From NCBI GenBank assembly GCA_037127255.1, contig JBANSL010000010.1:30079120-30143119 (forward strand): a stretch of DNA of 64,000 bases, read 5' to 3'. Below, in pieces: positions 1-10,115 of this stretch. The stretch's first letter is position 1. The number at the start of each line of letters is the position of its first letter. This DNA comes from Persicaria tinctoria. Taxonomy: Eukaryota; Streptophyta; Magnoliopsida; Caryophyllales; Polygonaceae. Below the pieces are notes generated by a model, which saw nothing but the letters and a program-made list of their open reading frames with translations, was not told the origin of the DNA and made no database searches. A program made the translations under genes and the position numbers.

Positions 1-545
1 TTTGGCGGCGTCGGTTGTCTGACGTTGAAGGCGAGTCTCCTCCAGGATCAGTTGAGACCGGGTCTTCTCGAATGTAGGGAGAGGCTCTGTCTGCTGAATA
101 TGAGTAGCAGCAGCGTTGTATTCGGAAGGGAGACCAGAGAGAACCTGAAGAACCAGACGGGTGGCACTGGGTTTGGAGTCGACAGCGTCGAGCTGATCAG
201 CCAGGGTCTTGATGTGCTGACAGTAGGCAGATATCGACGGAAAAGAGGAAAGCTTGCAACCTGAGAATTCGTGCTCGAGATAGACAGCACGGGTGGACTT
301 GTTGTCTTGAAAGAGATCCTGAAGTTTCTTCCAAGCTTGCAAGGCGTTGTCTTTGGGGTCAAGGATAGTGGTCAATAGATCTTTTGAGATGGTGTTAAAG
401 ATCCATTGAAGAACAATGGTGTCAAGTTGAGCGAAGAGATCGTCGTCTTCGCTTGCAGGGCGGTTAGCGGAGGAGTCAATGTGGTGGAGGACTTTATGAG
501 CCTTAACATGGGTCGTGAAGAGGTGCGACCACATGGTATAGGTAC
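1..545 (-). pseudogene. Copia gag fragment (UBN2-type), runs off the left edge
   Basis: Read on the minus strand, one long open frame gives a typical plant Copia gag: an early WSHLFTTHVKAHKVLHHID stretch, then DDDLFAQLDTIVLQWIF, then DNALQAWKKLQDLFQDN and a LVLQVLSGLPSEYNAAAT segment. Gag is the nucleocapsid precursor that packages element RNA in virus-like particles. The frame is open to the left edge, so the protease, integrase and RT would lie outside the window. The N-terminus is missing: the frame breaks at about 545, where leader-like sequence in the opposite orientation begins. The element is not functional as seen here. Confidence 0.8.
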
Positions 546-555
546 TGGACTCATG

Positions 556-665
556 ATCTCACATGGTATCACAGCCTAAGATCCAAAAACCCTAAATTCT
601 TTCTTTCTCTAAACCTAGCCACCACCTCCTTCTCTCTCTCCTCGCCGCCGCCCTCCCACCGTCGG
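556..665 (+). repeat. Copia leader-like segment in plus orientation
   Basis: TGGTATCACAGCC (566-578) resembles the initiator-Met tRNA primer site and is followed by a CT-rich leader with AAACCCTAAA, much as after the 5' LTR of the plus-strand Copia at 28834. It points opposite to the gag fragment beside it and to the LTR piece after it, so the local order implies an inversion or a composite insertion. Confidence 0.5.
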
Positions 666-674
666 CCCCCTCCT

Positions 675-752
675 TCTCTATAACATATATATAGGTTACA
701 AGGTATTGGGCCTTAACGGGCTTTCAGCCCACTATACAATAGGAGACCTATG
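675..752 (-). repeat. Copia LTR fragment, same family as the 28.7-39.5 kb element
   Basis: The reverse complement starts TGATAGATTACATAGGTCTC and continues through the same block with CCCAATACCTT as the 127-133 bp LTRs at 28707 and 39331. Similarity ends near 675, so only about 78 bp of LTR is kept. Confidence 0.75.
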
Positions 753-1142
753 TAATCTATCAAAATCGACGTACTTGGTTGGCGCCTCCACCACCACCTC
801 CGGCGAGTCGAGCGGCGCCTCCACCACCCCTAGCGGTGCCTCCTCGGTTGTCGCCGATTCATGGACGGGCCCACCTTCTCCCTCTCAGCCTCTCCTCTAT
901 GTCGAGTGTCGAACCGCTTCTCCAATTCCTATGTTTTTTTCGTTCGTCTGTGTGTCCTCGAGGCTGTGGCCTATGGGTCGCTCTCCTTCTCCACCTCTCG
1001 TTCCGACGGTCGCGACCTCTCGTCGTCGGCGATTCGTGATTCTCCAGTCGGCCTCTTCTCTCCTCGCGTTTCTTTGTTCGTGACTTCCCTTCCCTCCTGA
1101 GCATGATAAAACAAATTAACGGAGCCTCACTTCACACTGTTA
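753..1142. other. C-rich stretch without a recognisable gene
   Basis: Several overlapping short frames run through this C/T-rich, CpG-containing stretch on both strands, but all are low-complexity (Ser/Pro/Arg) and none resembles a family I know. It lies just inside a MULE terminal repeat, so it could be captured 5'-UTR-like sequence. Confidence 0.3.
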
Positions 1143-1256
1143 GTTTTAACACCCAGGGGCACGAGGCGAAATACACACATAACTCAGGGGTACCAGATGA
1201 ATTTTGTTAATCTTTTGTACACCACGCGAAATACGCAATACCTCAGGGGTACCAGG
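1143..1256 (-). repeat. MULE terminal inverted repeat, mate not in window
   Basis: The stretch contains two subrepeats of CAGGGGTACCA and ends in GCGAAATTTCCG. It matches the right-hand TIR of the MULE at 7032-9652 along about 110 bp (TTTGTACACC...CGCGAAATACGC, then CAATACCTCAGGGGTACCA). The complementary left end was not found upstream, so the rest of the element is either beyond the window edge or lost. Confidence 0.7.
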
Positions 1257-2477
1257 CGAAATTTCCGTAAAATATATCAAGTTGGTACGTAAACCGTGAT
1301 ATATTATAGGTGAGATTTTAATTCCCCGCCTTTTTTCCTCCCGTAACATAATAATGACTTGAAAAAAAAAGAAATATAATTAAAGAAGATGAAACCCTGA
1401 AGATTCTATCTTTGATTAGAAATCGATTGATCGAAGCTCATCAGAAAAAAAAATGGAAACCGCTCAAGTAGAAAGGCGGTGTCGAAGGCCAATTCCAAAC
1501 CCCTACCTTTCATCTCAACTAATTCCCTTAAATCTGAGCGTTTAGCAAGGAAAAGGTTCTGTGTAGCGGCCGGCCTGGGTGTTGACCTAATTTCGATTGG
1601 GGATACACCAACGACCGCTAGTTTCGATCGGCGGCTAATTTCAGTACTACGACCAGCTTCTGCAACCACCAACGAAATCTCTCTAGTAATTAAGGTAATT
1701 GAAAGATTCAATTCGGTTCTATTCCTTGGTGAAATTTGTTGTTCTGTGCGTTTTTTTGCAATTTCCAGCCTGGGTTATGCAATTGTTTGGTACATGGATT
1801 ATTTTTTAGGGGTTTTGCTTTATTGTTCTGCAATTTAGTCAAATTTTCTTTCTATTAGTTTCTAATTCTGCAATTTGAAGATTTTTTTTAGGATTATTCG
1901 GGTTGCCATCTAGTTAGGTGGGTCATTTTAATTTTCTTTCTTTCAAGAGTTACTGATTTTTGTCGGTTGTTCTTCAATCTTCATATTAGTTTCTATTTCT
2001 TACTAGGCAGTTAGGTATGTCAATCTTGATATAGATATAGATATATAGATAGATTTATTTATTTTTGGTTAAGAATAGATGCATAGATGGATGGATGATT
2101 ATGGGTAGAATATTAGGATCGGCTCTTCTCCTCTCTCTAATCGCCGACGCCTCCCTCCCTCCTTTGCCTTTCCTCACCAGTCACCGTACTACCGCAAATC
2201 CCACATCTGGTAATTCTCCAGTTCTAGTTCTGACTTCTGACTTCTGACTTCTGACTTCTGAGTCTGATTTTAATTGCTTTTAGGTGCCTGCAATATAAGC
2301 CCTGCAAAGAATGTTGTCTTCATTATGTACGTTTAAGAGCAATATCAATCGGATCCTTGCTGCTTGGCTCCACACAGGTACTTTGATTTCATTACATGAA
2401 TTTGTTGTTTTTTTAATATCTGATCAAATAATTCGAGTAAAAACTTAACTAAGAGAGTTTGGATAGGATATCTTAAG
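1257..2477. other. Upstream region of the F-box gene
   Basis: No confident gene. A moderately GC-rich patch at 1453-1700 ends in AAG|GTAATT, which could be an untranslated exon and splice donor. An ATG at 2310 opens a short frame ending at CACAG|GTACTTT. AT-rich sequence and a short GATA-like run (2030-2060) separate these patches. They may be 5'-UTR exons of the downstream F-box gene, but nothing proves it. Confidence 0.3.
2228..2263 (+). repeat. Heptamer tandem repeat
   Basis: About four to five copies of TCTGACT in tandem, just upstream of the F-box gene. Confidence 0.85.
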
Positions 2478-3713
2478 ATGGAGAAAGAGATGGAGCAGGG
2501 GGATTGGGATGAAGTCCCTGTGGACCTGTGGAAGGAAATCGGAAAGCGTCTGGTGAGTAGGCTCGATATCTTACGCTTCCGGTCAGTGTGTAAGGCATGG
2601 CGGTCGTGTGTGCCCTCCCCAACACAGTTCCCGTTGTGGGTGCCGCAGCCACCCTGTGACGATCAACTCTTGTCGTCGTTACTCAACGGGGTTCCTCACT
2701 TCATCACCGAACGCTCCTTTTACATGGTTGACGTAGGATGGGTCGACTCATGGCCCATCCGACGAGTGCTCATGGAATTTGAGGAGGCTGATCAAGGCGG
2801 CAAATTTCTCCGTTATGCATTTGGTCCTAGTGGGTTCAGCATTGGTCTCCCAGAGGGATCGTGGATGACCCATAGGTTTGATTCACTTGGGAAAAGAGTT
2901 AAAGGCAAGTGGAGCTTCCATGAAACTTGTATGGAAGTGTGCAAGATCGTCCTAATATCTTCGAATGCAGATAGTAATTATTATGCTCCCGTCTCTGAGC
3001 TTAGTGCAGTCGCTCTTTTGGCAAGTAGTCAGCAACTGGCTGTGTTGAGGCTAGGGGGATCCCAAGACCCTCACTGGGATTGGGACACCGGTTTCTGCAG
3101 CGATACATTCATGGACATTGCGACTTACAAAGGCCAACTATGTGCGGTTGACTTTTGGGGATGCACTTCCGTTATGGATTACAACTCGTTACAAATGACG
3201 AGAGTTGCTGATCCTTTGTCTATATATCCACAGGTGAGTGGATGGAAGCAACTCATCGAGGTCGAGGCTTGTGAAGACTTGTATTTGGTTGTCAAACCAG
3301 AGGGAGGGTATGCCAAGGTTTATAAGCTAAATTTGCAGCTCCATAAGTGGGTTGAGGTTCACGACATAGGTAACCAAGTTTTTTTCCGGCAAGAGAGTTG
3401 CAGCATTTCGATTCCAGCAGACGTACTCGTCGCTGGTAATTATGAGAGGGTGATGTCGAAATGCAAGGGTAAATGCTGCCATTTTGAACCGCATTCATTG
3501 GTTTTTGCTGCCCAACACCCCCACGGGGATAACGCACGCTATCAAAGTCACCGTTTCTGTTTACTTGGCTTAAGCATGTGGGGTTGTACTCCACGGCAGA
3601 AAGCGCCAACCTCGCCATCTGTGGTGACAACCACCTCCTCCATATTATCTCAATGTGACCGTTCTGTAATTGGCCGTACTAACTATCAGGCTCTCGCTGA
3701 CTCACTTTTATGA
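2478..3713 (+). CDS. F-box/DUF295 (SKIP23-like) protein
   Basis: Uninterrupted frame of 411 residues. Residues about 9-48 are an F-box: WDEVPVDLWKEIGKRL, then LDILRFRSVCKAWRS. In this family the F-box binds SKP1/ASK so that the protein acts as the substrate receptor of an SCF ubiquitin ligase. The middle and C-terminal half fits the plant DUF295 repeat domain: an ICTYKGQLCAVDF-like strand (here IATYKGQLCAVDFWG), then EDLYLVVK, YAKVYKLNLQLHKWVEVHDIG and CKGKCCHFEP. DUF295 F-box genes are usually single-exon, as here. ATG 2478 and the in-frame ATG 2490 are both possible starts. The last 60 or so residues, after HFEPHSLVF, do not look like the usual DUF295 ending, so a frameshift that replaced the true C-terminus is possible. 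The substrate is unknown. Confidence 0.8.
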   Translation: MEKEMEQGDWDEVPVDLWKEIGKRLVSRLDILRFRSVCKAWRSCVPSPTQFPLWVPQPPCDDQLLSSLLNGVPHFITERSFYMVDVGWVDSWPIRRVLMEFEEADQGGKFLRYAFGPSGFSIGLPEGSWMTHRFDSLGKRVKGKWSFHETCMEVCKIVLISSNADSNYYAPVSELSAVALLASSQQLAVLRLGGSQDPHWDWDTGFCSDTFMDIATYKGQLCAVDFWGCTSVMDYNSLQMTRVADPLSIYPQVSGWKQLIEVEACEDLYLVVKPEGGYAKVYKLNLQLHKWVEVHDIGNQVFFRQESCSISIPADVLVAGNYERVMSKCKGKCCHFEPHSLVFAAQHPHGDNARYQSHRFCLLGLSMWGCTPRQKAPTSPSVVTTTSSILSQCDRSVIGRTNYQALADSLL

Positions 3714-4203
3714 ACTATTTTATCAACTAACCAAGGTTTTTTTTGTTTTCACAATACTAATATGCTTCATGTATTTATCTATATCTATATATAGGTGTAT
3801 AAATAAATTCTTATTCTTACTTGTTGTCTTATTTATTATGATTTTTTTACTTTTGATGAGTGGGTTTTATTTATTTATTTGTTTCTTTGTTTGGAAAGAC
3901 CAAACTTAGCACTTATCCTGTTTTTGACTTGTTTAAGCCTCGTATGGGTGTGGAAAACATGCATTCATTATCTAAGGGTTTATCCGTAGTTGGAGTTGGA
4001 GATAGAGATGGAGATAATGAAGAGTTAAAAGTAAGCTTTTGTTTATATATATAAAACCTTATGAAAATCTTATGGAGTGGTTGGCATTTATAAGGATTTA
4101 AAAGAGGTTATAGATAAAATGACGAAAATGGGCTTTTAATTAAAAAAATACCATTAATAATAAACGACACAAAAAGACTAAAGAGGTTCTCCTTTCCACA
4201 AAT
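3714..4203. other. AT-rich intergenic sequence
   Basis: AT-rich sequence between the F-box stop codon and the LINE insertion. I see no gene, only short T-runs and a small TATA repeat near 3777-3795. Confidence 0.5.
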
Positions 4204-4930
4204 ACTTGGGCACTGTTTTAATAGCGACACCCCCGTAAAATGAGAAACCCATCCCGTCTAGAACGCGCCTCACGCGCTAACACCCCTTCACTTTCCCAAA
4301 TTAACTATGAACAGTCCTTTCAAAGAAAACCTAATTCTTCAGAGATCTGGCGTCCATGGTGGATCCTTATCTTCGTTCACTTCTCAATCTCTACCAACTC
4401 TAGCCATGATTGGCCTAGCATCCCTCTATTTTGTGATTGCAAGTACCTCCATAGGTACTGTGCTGGCAAATACTTAGTGGTTCCCATTGTTATTCCTAAT
4501 TCTGGGTTAACTTGTGATTTTGGGCAAATCCCAAATCGCTTGCCTCTGTGCATACTCCGGATCCGATGGAGCACTCTGATGATGATGATTTCTTGGATTT
4601 GGTCTCTGCGCCCTCCGCCTTGGCCAAATCCCCAGTGTACGGACGTCAGATCCAAACTGAGTTGGGGGTTTGTGGTTGGTTCCTTGCCGATCGATGTACT
4701 GTCGAGTGGATTGATGGGGTGTTGCTCTGTTGCGTTGAGGGGCTTGCTTCTCTGTACGGGATGGGTGCGTCTTCTATCTGATCTTCCCTTCTCGCTTCTC
4801 CTCTCTGATTCTCTCTATTTAAGGGAGCGGTGGTGGTGCCTAATTCCTTGCACCTTCACTCCTCTTCTCTTCTTCTTACAGTTCTCTGAAAAATCAACTT
4901 CTAATTGCTTTCTTGTTGTGTTTCTGTTCA

Positions 4931-6528
4931 TGGCACCATCGGGTGTTGATAAGGGGAAAAAACCAATGGTAGCAGAAGATCCTGCTCCTAAAAAGTCTAA
5001 AACCCGAAAGGGGATATCTATGCCGGAGGGCTCTAAACTCCCTGAGGAGATTCCAGTCTCTGATGAGGCTCTTGAGGAAATATTGAAGTCAAAGGCTGAG
5101 AAGAGATTCAAGAGAAGGACGATCAATCGGGAAAAGCTCATAGCTCTCCAAGGGAAGGTCCAGGAAAACATCTCGGCTTTAAACCACTCTTCCCTCTTTG
5201 CCACCATTATTGGAGACCCTATGGAGGCTAAGGAGGTGAGGAAGCGTATCAGGTATGTATGGAAGTTTTTATCGGGTGGTTTCCAACTCATTCCAGTTGC
5301 AAACAACTGGTTTGAGTTGCGATTTGATATGGATGGGGATCGCTCGATGGTTTGGGACAATCGTCCCTACCATGTCTCGGGCCAATTGATCCTCCTTCGT
5401 CCATGGAGGCTGGAATTTGATCCATGGGCGGAGCCTGTCACTATCCTTGATCTGTGGATTCGGTTTCCTGGGTTACCATCCAAGTATGTCCATGATGATA
5501 TATTACGTGATATTGTTGAGGAGAATAACCTTGGTCAGATTATCAAAATTGCTGCTTTCAACACTAAGGGGGCGAGGTACAGGTACCCCCGTGTCTGTGT
5601 GTCGGTTGATATTACTCAGATTTCTGGAAAAAGGGTGTTTGTTGTTAATGAGCTGGGAGAGGTTGAGTCGTTCCCTATTTGGTTTGAGGATTTTCCTCAA
5701 GGTTGTGGAAGCTGTGGTGATGCTAATCACTCCTTTGATGAGTGTCCAAGGAGGAACCTCTGCAATGCCCCTGCTCCTGCTGTGCAGCCGCCTGTGCAGG
5801 AGGAGGTGGCCAATGATGGCGAGCCTGGAGGGGAGACTGCTGATGAGTGGATCAAAGTGGCTTCCAAGAAGCATGTCTCTATTCCTCCTCCCATGTTTGG
5901 GTATCCCAAATCTGAGCTGTTGTTATGCTTTGGTATGAATGTGCCTATATCTTCTAATTCATCACCCTCGAAGTCCTCCGGAAGATCTGCTGATGCTTCT
6001 AGGACCGATTATGTTGCTGTTCAAGAGGAAATCCATGATACTACTGCTGTCTCCCCAACCTTGCCCATGGTCTTGCCCCTCCCACTAGCGGTTGTCCCCC
6101 CAGATGATGAGCTTCCTCCTCCAAAAGCGGAATTGCAACCCGATCCTTACTTTTGGGCTGCCGACGATGATGACAACATGGAGTTTGATGAGGATGAGTT
6201 TATGGATGAGATAGTGATGGGTGATGGACTTGCTGATCCTGGATTAACCCAGGCCGACTATGATGCCTTGCTCCTGAATGTACCACCATCTGTGGAATTC
6301 ACTTTGCCTGACCTGTCCAGGCCGGATCGACTTGCTGCGTCCATTCAGGAGCATTTCCATACTCCTAATGCATCCCCATCAGTGGCGAGAGAGCTTGAGC
6401 AGCTGGATATGGGAGGAAACTCTAAGTCTGAGTCGGGGAAGCGTAAAATTAAGATCGAGGAGGGCGAGTCCGCTTGTTCCACTCTTACTCTGATGGGTGG
6501 CAGCGCTAAGAAGGGTAAGCATGAGTAG
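4931..6528 (+). CDS. LINE ORF1: DUF4283 plus CCHC zinc-knuckle RNA-binding protein
   Basis: The reading frame is open from 4240, but the L1 ORF1-like protein most likely starts at ATG 4931 (MAPSGVDKGKKPM), giving 532 residues; the part before that is 5' UTR. A lysine-rich N-terminus precedes a DUF4283 domain: FATIIGDPMEAKEVRKRI, VANNWFELRFD, then WDNRPYHVSGQLILLRPW and LDLWIRFPGLPSKY. A zinc knuckle follows, CGSCGDANHSFDEC (CX2CX4HX4C). The C-terminal third is acidic and Pro-rich (DDDDNMEFDEDEF). In plant L1 elements this protein binds element RNA and forms the ribonucleoprotein used for retrotransposition. The frame is intact. Confidence 0.85.
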
Positions 6529-7031
6529 ACCATGGGTGTGGTGGCGATGGGTCGAGCTGTCTGATGGTTGGTTGCTCCTCCCTGCAAGGAAAATAACAAA
6601 ACCATCTATTTTGGATCCTATGTCAGCTGGTGGTTTTCTTATGATCATGTTTCTCTTTAATGTTCTATGTCTAGTAGGTTGCCATGAATGGGCATTATCT
6701 TTTCTGGTTAAGACTATTGGTTGGTTAAGTATGAAGTGTCGTATGAAGAATTGCAATGTGTCTTGGGTATATTTTGCTTGTAAATTGATGTTCACCCAAG
6801 ATTATCTTGATAAGAAGTATGTAGCTACTTTTGTGATGTTCTCCCTATCAGTAATTAATAAAAAATGGAGATATCTAGTGATATTTATTCGAGCTAAGTT
6901 TATTTCTTTAATTGTACCTGATCCTTTGTGCAGCTTCGTTACAATCGAAAGAGGTAACAGGACAATTCACATTTGTTGTTTGCTTGAAATCCACCCGTTC
7001 TGGGTTAGTCAGCTCAAGATAAAAATTATAA

Positions 7032-7150
7032 TGGAAATTTCGCGTGGTACCCCTGAGGTAAGGCTTATTTCGCGCGGTGTACCAAACTTTGACATAATTC
7101 GTGTGGTACCCCTGAGGTTCGTAAAATTTTCGCCAAATGCCCCTCCGTTA
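7032..7150 (+). repeat. Left TIR of the MULE
   Basis: About 118 bp, inverted relative to 9540-9652. It contains two GGTACCCCTGAGGT subrepeats spaced by a TTTCGCGCGGTGTACC block. The terminal 80 bp or so is near-identical between the two ends. Confidence 0.88.
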
Positions 7151-7788
7151 GTTTTTAAACGAGAAACGCTAACTTTTTGTTAAATTAAAAAAGTACTCCG
7201 TAATTAAAAGGAAAAGAACAAACAGTGTACCTTAACTTCTTCCTTTTCAGCTATGGTGGGGAGAGGGGTACGAGATTGCGAGCTCACAATTGAGGGTTGA
7301 AGATCTAGACATTGATTGTGAGCTCTCGACAGCGCTGGAGGAGTGACTAAGGTCCTCTAGGTGGAGCGATGGTATCGGGGTTGAGATAATCTTTTCTTCC
7401 TCAAATTATTATTTGAAAGTTAGGGCTTTTATGTTAGGGTTTTTCGAATTGGAGGCTTTTGAGTTGAATTACAGTTTTCGGATTTTTCGAATTATGGGTT
7501 GGACTTAGCGAGGAATCATATGTTAAAGTTGTTACAATTATAGTTGGTTGTGTAGTTTCCATGTTGACTATTTTCCTCTATTATGAAATGCAGTGAAAAA
7601 CCATTCGAATCTCGAATAATATAGTTTGTATATTATAAAAATCAATGGTGAATAAGGATTTCGAATTATAGCCCGTTATCAATGACTTATTCAGTAATGT
7701 CGACCATCTTAGTTGTGTCATGTGTGCAATGAATTTGTTGAATTATTATTTGCTAAACTGCTTTAATTCTATCATACAAAAAATTTTA

Positions 7789-7860
7789 AGCCTATTAGCT
7801 CAAAGGTAAGATCAGTGATGTATTCATACACAACGATGCGGGTTCAATCCCGCTTAGGCT
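7789..7860 (+). pseudogene. tRNA-like sequence (degenerate)
   Basis: 72 nt with an acceptor pair AGCCTAT/TTAGGCT, a D-arm-like TAGCTCAAAGGTAAGATC and a T-arm GCGGG-TTCAAT-CCCGC whose loop is one base short. The anticodon stem is poorly paired, so it is probably not a working tRNA. It closely resembles the inverted copy at 8671-8743. Confidence 0.45.
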
Positions 7861-8670
7861 CGCTACAGGCCTACGATTATATAGTTATAGTGAAGTAATA
7901 AAGTCAAATAAATCAATAGCATAAGTACCGAAAAAAGTTGATCTTTGAGTGGCTTCCTACAGTAGGTGCAAGCCTGCAAGTGTTTTGGCCATGTTAAAGA
8001 GAGGTGGACAAATGCATCCTGCTTACCAAAAAAAAATGCATCCTCATGAGATATTTAAAGATAGTATGGCAACCTAATATGGGTATTGAAATGAATTTGA
8101 AAAAATCGATCAATGAGCTGAGCAATTTTGACAGGGGAAACAATTTAGACAAAGAGGAAACAAGCAGTAGTGGTGCATGACAGCATGTATAACAAATGAC
8201 AGTATATCGATTCTGATAGTGGGATGCAATGGAAAAATATGGCAGCAAAAAACAGAGGCTAAATTGAGAGAAGAGCTCACAGCGACCATGAAAACAAATT
8301 TAACAAATTAAAAAGTTTATGACTGCTACTTTGCAATTTTGCAAGCAGACAGAAAAGAGCAAAAATGAGATTTCTAGTGCATCTAGAGATGAATTTGTTA
8401 GATTTCGAAATGTTATGAAACTTTGAGAAGTTCATCAAACCATTTGAAAACTAGAAGGCTGAATCAAACAAGAACAAGTCACACTCACTAGGACAATATA
8501 GTAAGACCAGTTTTTAAGAATTTAAGGGGAAAGGTGTTCATAATAATCCCAAAGCCTAACCTCTTAATGAAAAATCATTTGGACTGTTTATATGATAATA
8601 TTGCTCCTATAAATGAGATTATTAACCAAAATCATGAGATATAAACATAACTTTCAATAAAGTTGAGATT

Positions 8671-8743
8671 AGCCTATGCGAGATTCGAACTCGCATCTTT
8701 ATGCACGAGGAGCACATTGCTCTACCATTTGAGCTAATAGGCA
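8671..8743 (-). pseudogene. tRNA-like sequence, possible Arg(CCU) fold, degenerate
   Basis: On the minus strand: acceptor TGCCTAT/ATAGGCT with a T-T mismatch at the end, D-arm GCTC/GAGC around AAATGGTA, anticodon arm ATGTG-CTCCTCG-TGCAT with two wobble pairs, and T-arm GCGAG-TTCGAAT-CTCGC. The loop would read anticodon CCU. Both RNA polymerase III box-like regions (TAGCTCAAATGG and GAGTTCGAATC) are present. The mismatches argue for a relic or a tRNA-derived SINE head rather than a functional tRNA gene. Confidence 0.45.
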
Positions 8744-8936
8744 TTAAACAAGATAACATGTTATGTGGATTTGAGTTGAAAGTAGTTACCTACGTATTAG
8801 AAAAATGCAATGTTTTCTAACTATTTAACTAAGCATATCAGGCAGCTCAACAAACAAGCACAAGCACAACGCAGACAAATGCACTAATAACTTTTATATC
8901 ACATTTATATATCTTCATAGAAATGATCAGAGAAGC

Positions 8937-9462
8937 CACAAACATCAAGGAGTTTATCTATCTCCCAGTTCCACTCAGTTGCTGTTCGCCTAGCTCAAGT
9001 AGAAGCCCTCAACTCCTCAAGTAGCTGCAATATATTTAAGGGGCAACGTAACAATGGTGTTAAGTGGCAAGAGGAGTACCAGGCATCTATAAATTTTCTA
9101 CGAATTCTTCACTACACTAGCAAAATTGAAAATAACAAAATCGTAAAATCAGTACAAATCAATAGAAATTCTCATATCTGGCTATAAATCAGTTTAATCC
9201 CAAACTCCAACAGCGAAATCCCCAAATTCAAGCACCTAATTAAACCCTAAATTTTAGCAATTTCAAAAACAAACAGAGAACATACCCGTGAATTGGGAAT
9301 AGTCATCCGCCCCCGAGTCGCCACCAGTCATCGGCTCTGCCCACCTCACGCCACCAACGCTCGCTGGCATCATCGTCCTCTCTCAAGTCGCAGGCGGCGT
9401 CGTCCCTAGGTGCAGTCGTGCTCGGGGCTAAGAAAGAAGGGTATAGGATTGGAGAGATGAGG
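8937..9462 (-). other. Captured exon-intron-exon-like segment inside the MULE
   Basis: On the minus strand a GC-rich block (about 9462-9286) contains an open stretch with MMPASVGGVRWAEP and GADDYSQFT and ends at a donor, CACGG|GTATGTTC. AT-rich sequence follows to an acceptor, ATATTGCAG|CTACTTGAGG (exon edge at 9024), then a second block with LLEELRAST and TEWNWEIDKLLDVCGFSDHFYE, which contains an internal stop. The GC contrast and splice-like borders are what a Pack-MULE gene capture looks like. I do not recognise the donor gene, and the frame across the junction is not open. Confidence 0.5.
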
Positions 9463-9539
9463 CAGGTAAGCGCTTCTATAATTTTTTATTTCTTTTTTCT
9501 TCTCAACTAAACGGAACTGGTCTGTTAGTTTAAACGGAG

Positions 9540-9652
9540 AAGGGCACGATACGAAATTAATACAAACTTTAAGGGTACCACACGAATTATGTCAAAGTTT
9601 GGTACACCGCGCGAAATAAGCCTTACCTCAGGGGTACCACGCGAAATTTCCG
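9540..9652 (-). repeat. Right TIR of the MULE
   Basis: Inverted partner of 7032-7150, ending GCGAAATTTCCG before the TSD copy AAATTATAA (9653-9661). It is also similar to the orphan terminus at 1143-1256, so the family has at least two members here. Confidence 0.88.
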
Positions 9653-10115
9653 AAATTATAAAGTCAGTTATTCATAGCATAACTAAGTATAATAGTTATC
9701 CACACCTTGAATGGCTAAAACACCATTGTTACTGCTTCATTGTCCAATATATCCTTAAAACTCTAAATCCATTAATTTCCAAACAACACTTGAAAAGAAG
9801 ATACGTAACATACAACACCAATTCTTACCCATATAAGCAAAGTCTAATATACTTAGACGATACTCTTAACATTCACAATCACTCAAATGAATGTACAAAG
9901 GCAAAAATTGAATTTCAAAGATTAAAACATATGTATATCTCAAAAGAAATAGAGTGCAAAATAATAAATAGTAAAAACCATACGACCAGAATTATTGTTA
10001 TAAAGATAAAATTGGTTTTCATGAACTCGCAAAAATTTAAAATCTTATTGAGGAAAATGTTTCTGGCCCATGTTCCTACAAATCCGGGTATGCATGGGCT
10101 TATGAGTAGTTTATC

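Larger units (their letters stand above)
7032..9652. mobile_element. MULE (probable Pack-MULE) with 9-bp TSD, inserted in the LINE
   Basis: Ends are inverted copies, TGGAAATTTCGCGTGGTACC at the left and the reverse complement of CGGAAATTTCGCGTGGTACC at the right, flanked by AAATTATAA at 7023-7031 and 9653-9661. A 9-bp TSD with long TIRs is the hallmark of Mutator-like elements. The 2621-bp interior has no transposase-like frame, so it is non-autonomous. It holds two tRNA-like segments (7789-7860 and 8671-8743) and a minus-strand GC-rich segment with splice-like borders (8937-9462) that looks like captured gene sequence. It sits between ORF1 and ORF2 of the LINE and is therefore younger than it. 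Confidence 0.88.

Noticed and set aside
779..1104. Overlapping open frames in the C-rich segment
   Set aside because: Low-complexity peptides on both strands with no family resemblance. Open frames are expected where C/G-rich sequence lacks stops.
2310..2380. First coding exon of the F-box gene
   Set aside because: The short ATG frame ends at a GT, but no matching acceptor that preserves a frame into 2478 is evident, and F-box/DUF295 genes are usually intronless.
4240..4930. N-terminal extension of the LINE ORF1 frame
   Set aside because: The frame is open by chance through the 5' UTR. It has no DUF4283-like content before MAPSGVDKG, and ORF1 proteins normally start near such a basic N-terminus.
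7789..8743. Functional tRNA genes
   Set aside because: The anticodon stem of the first is unpaired, the second has a terminal acceptor mismatch and atypical anticodon-loop bases, and both lie inside a transposon.
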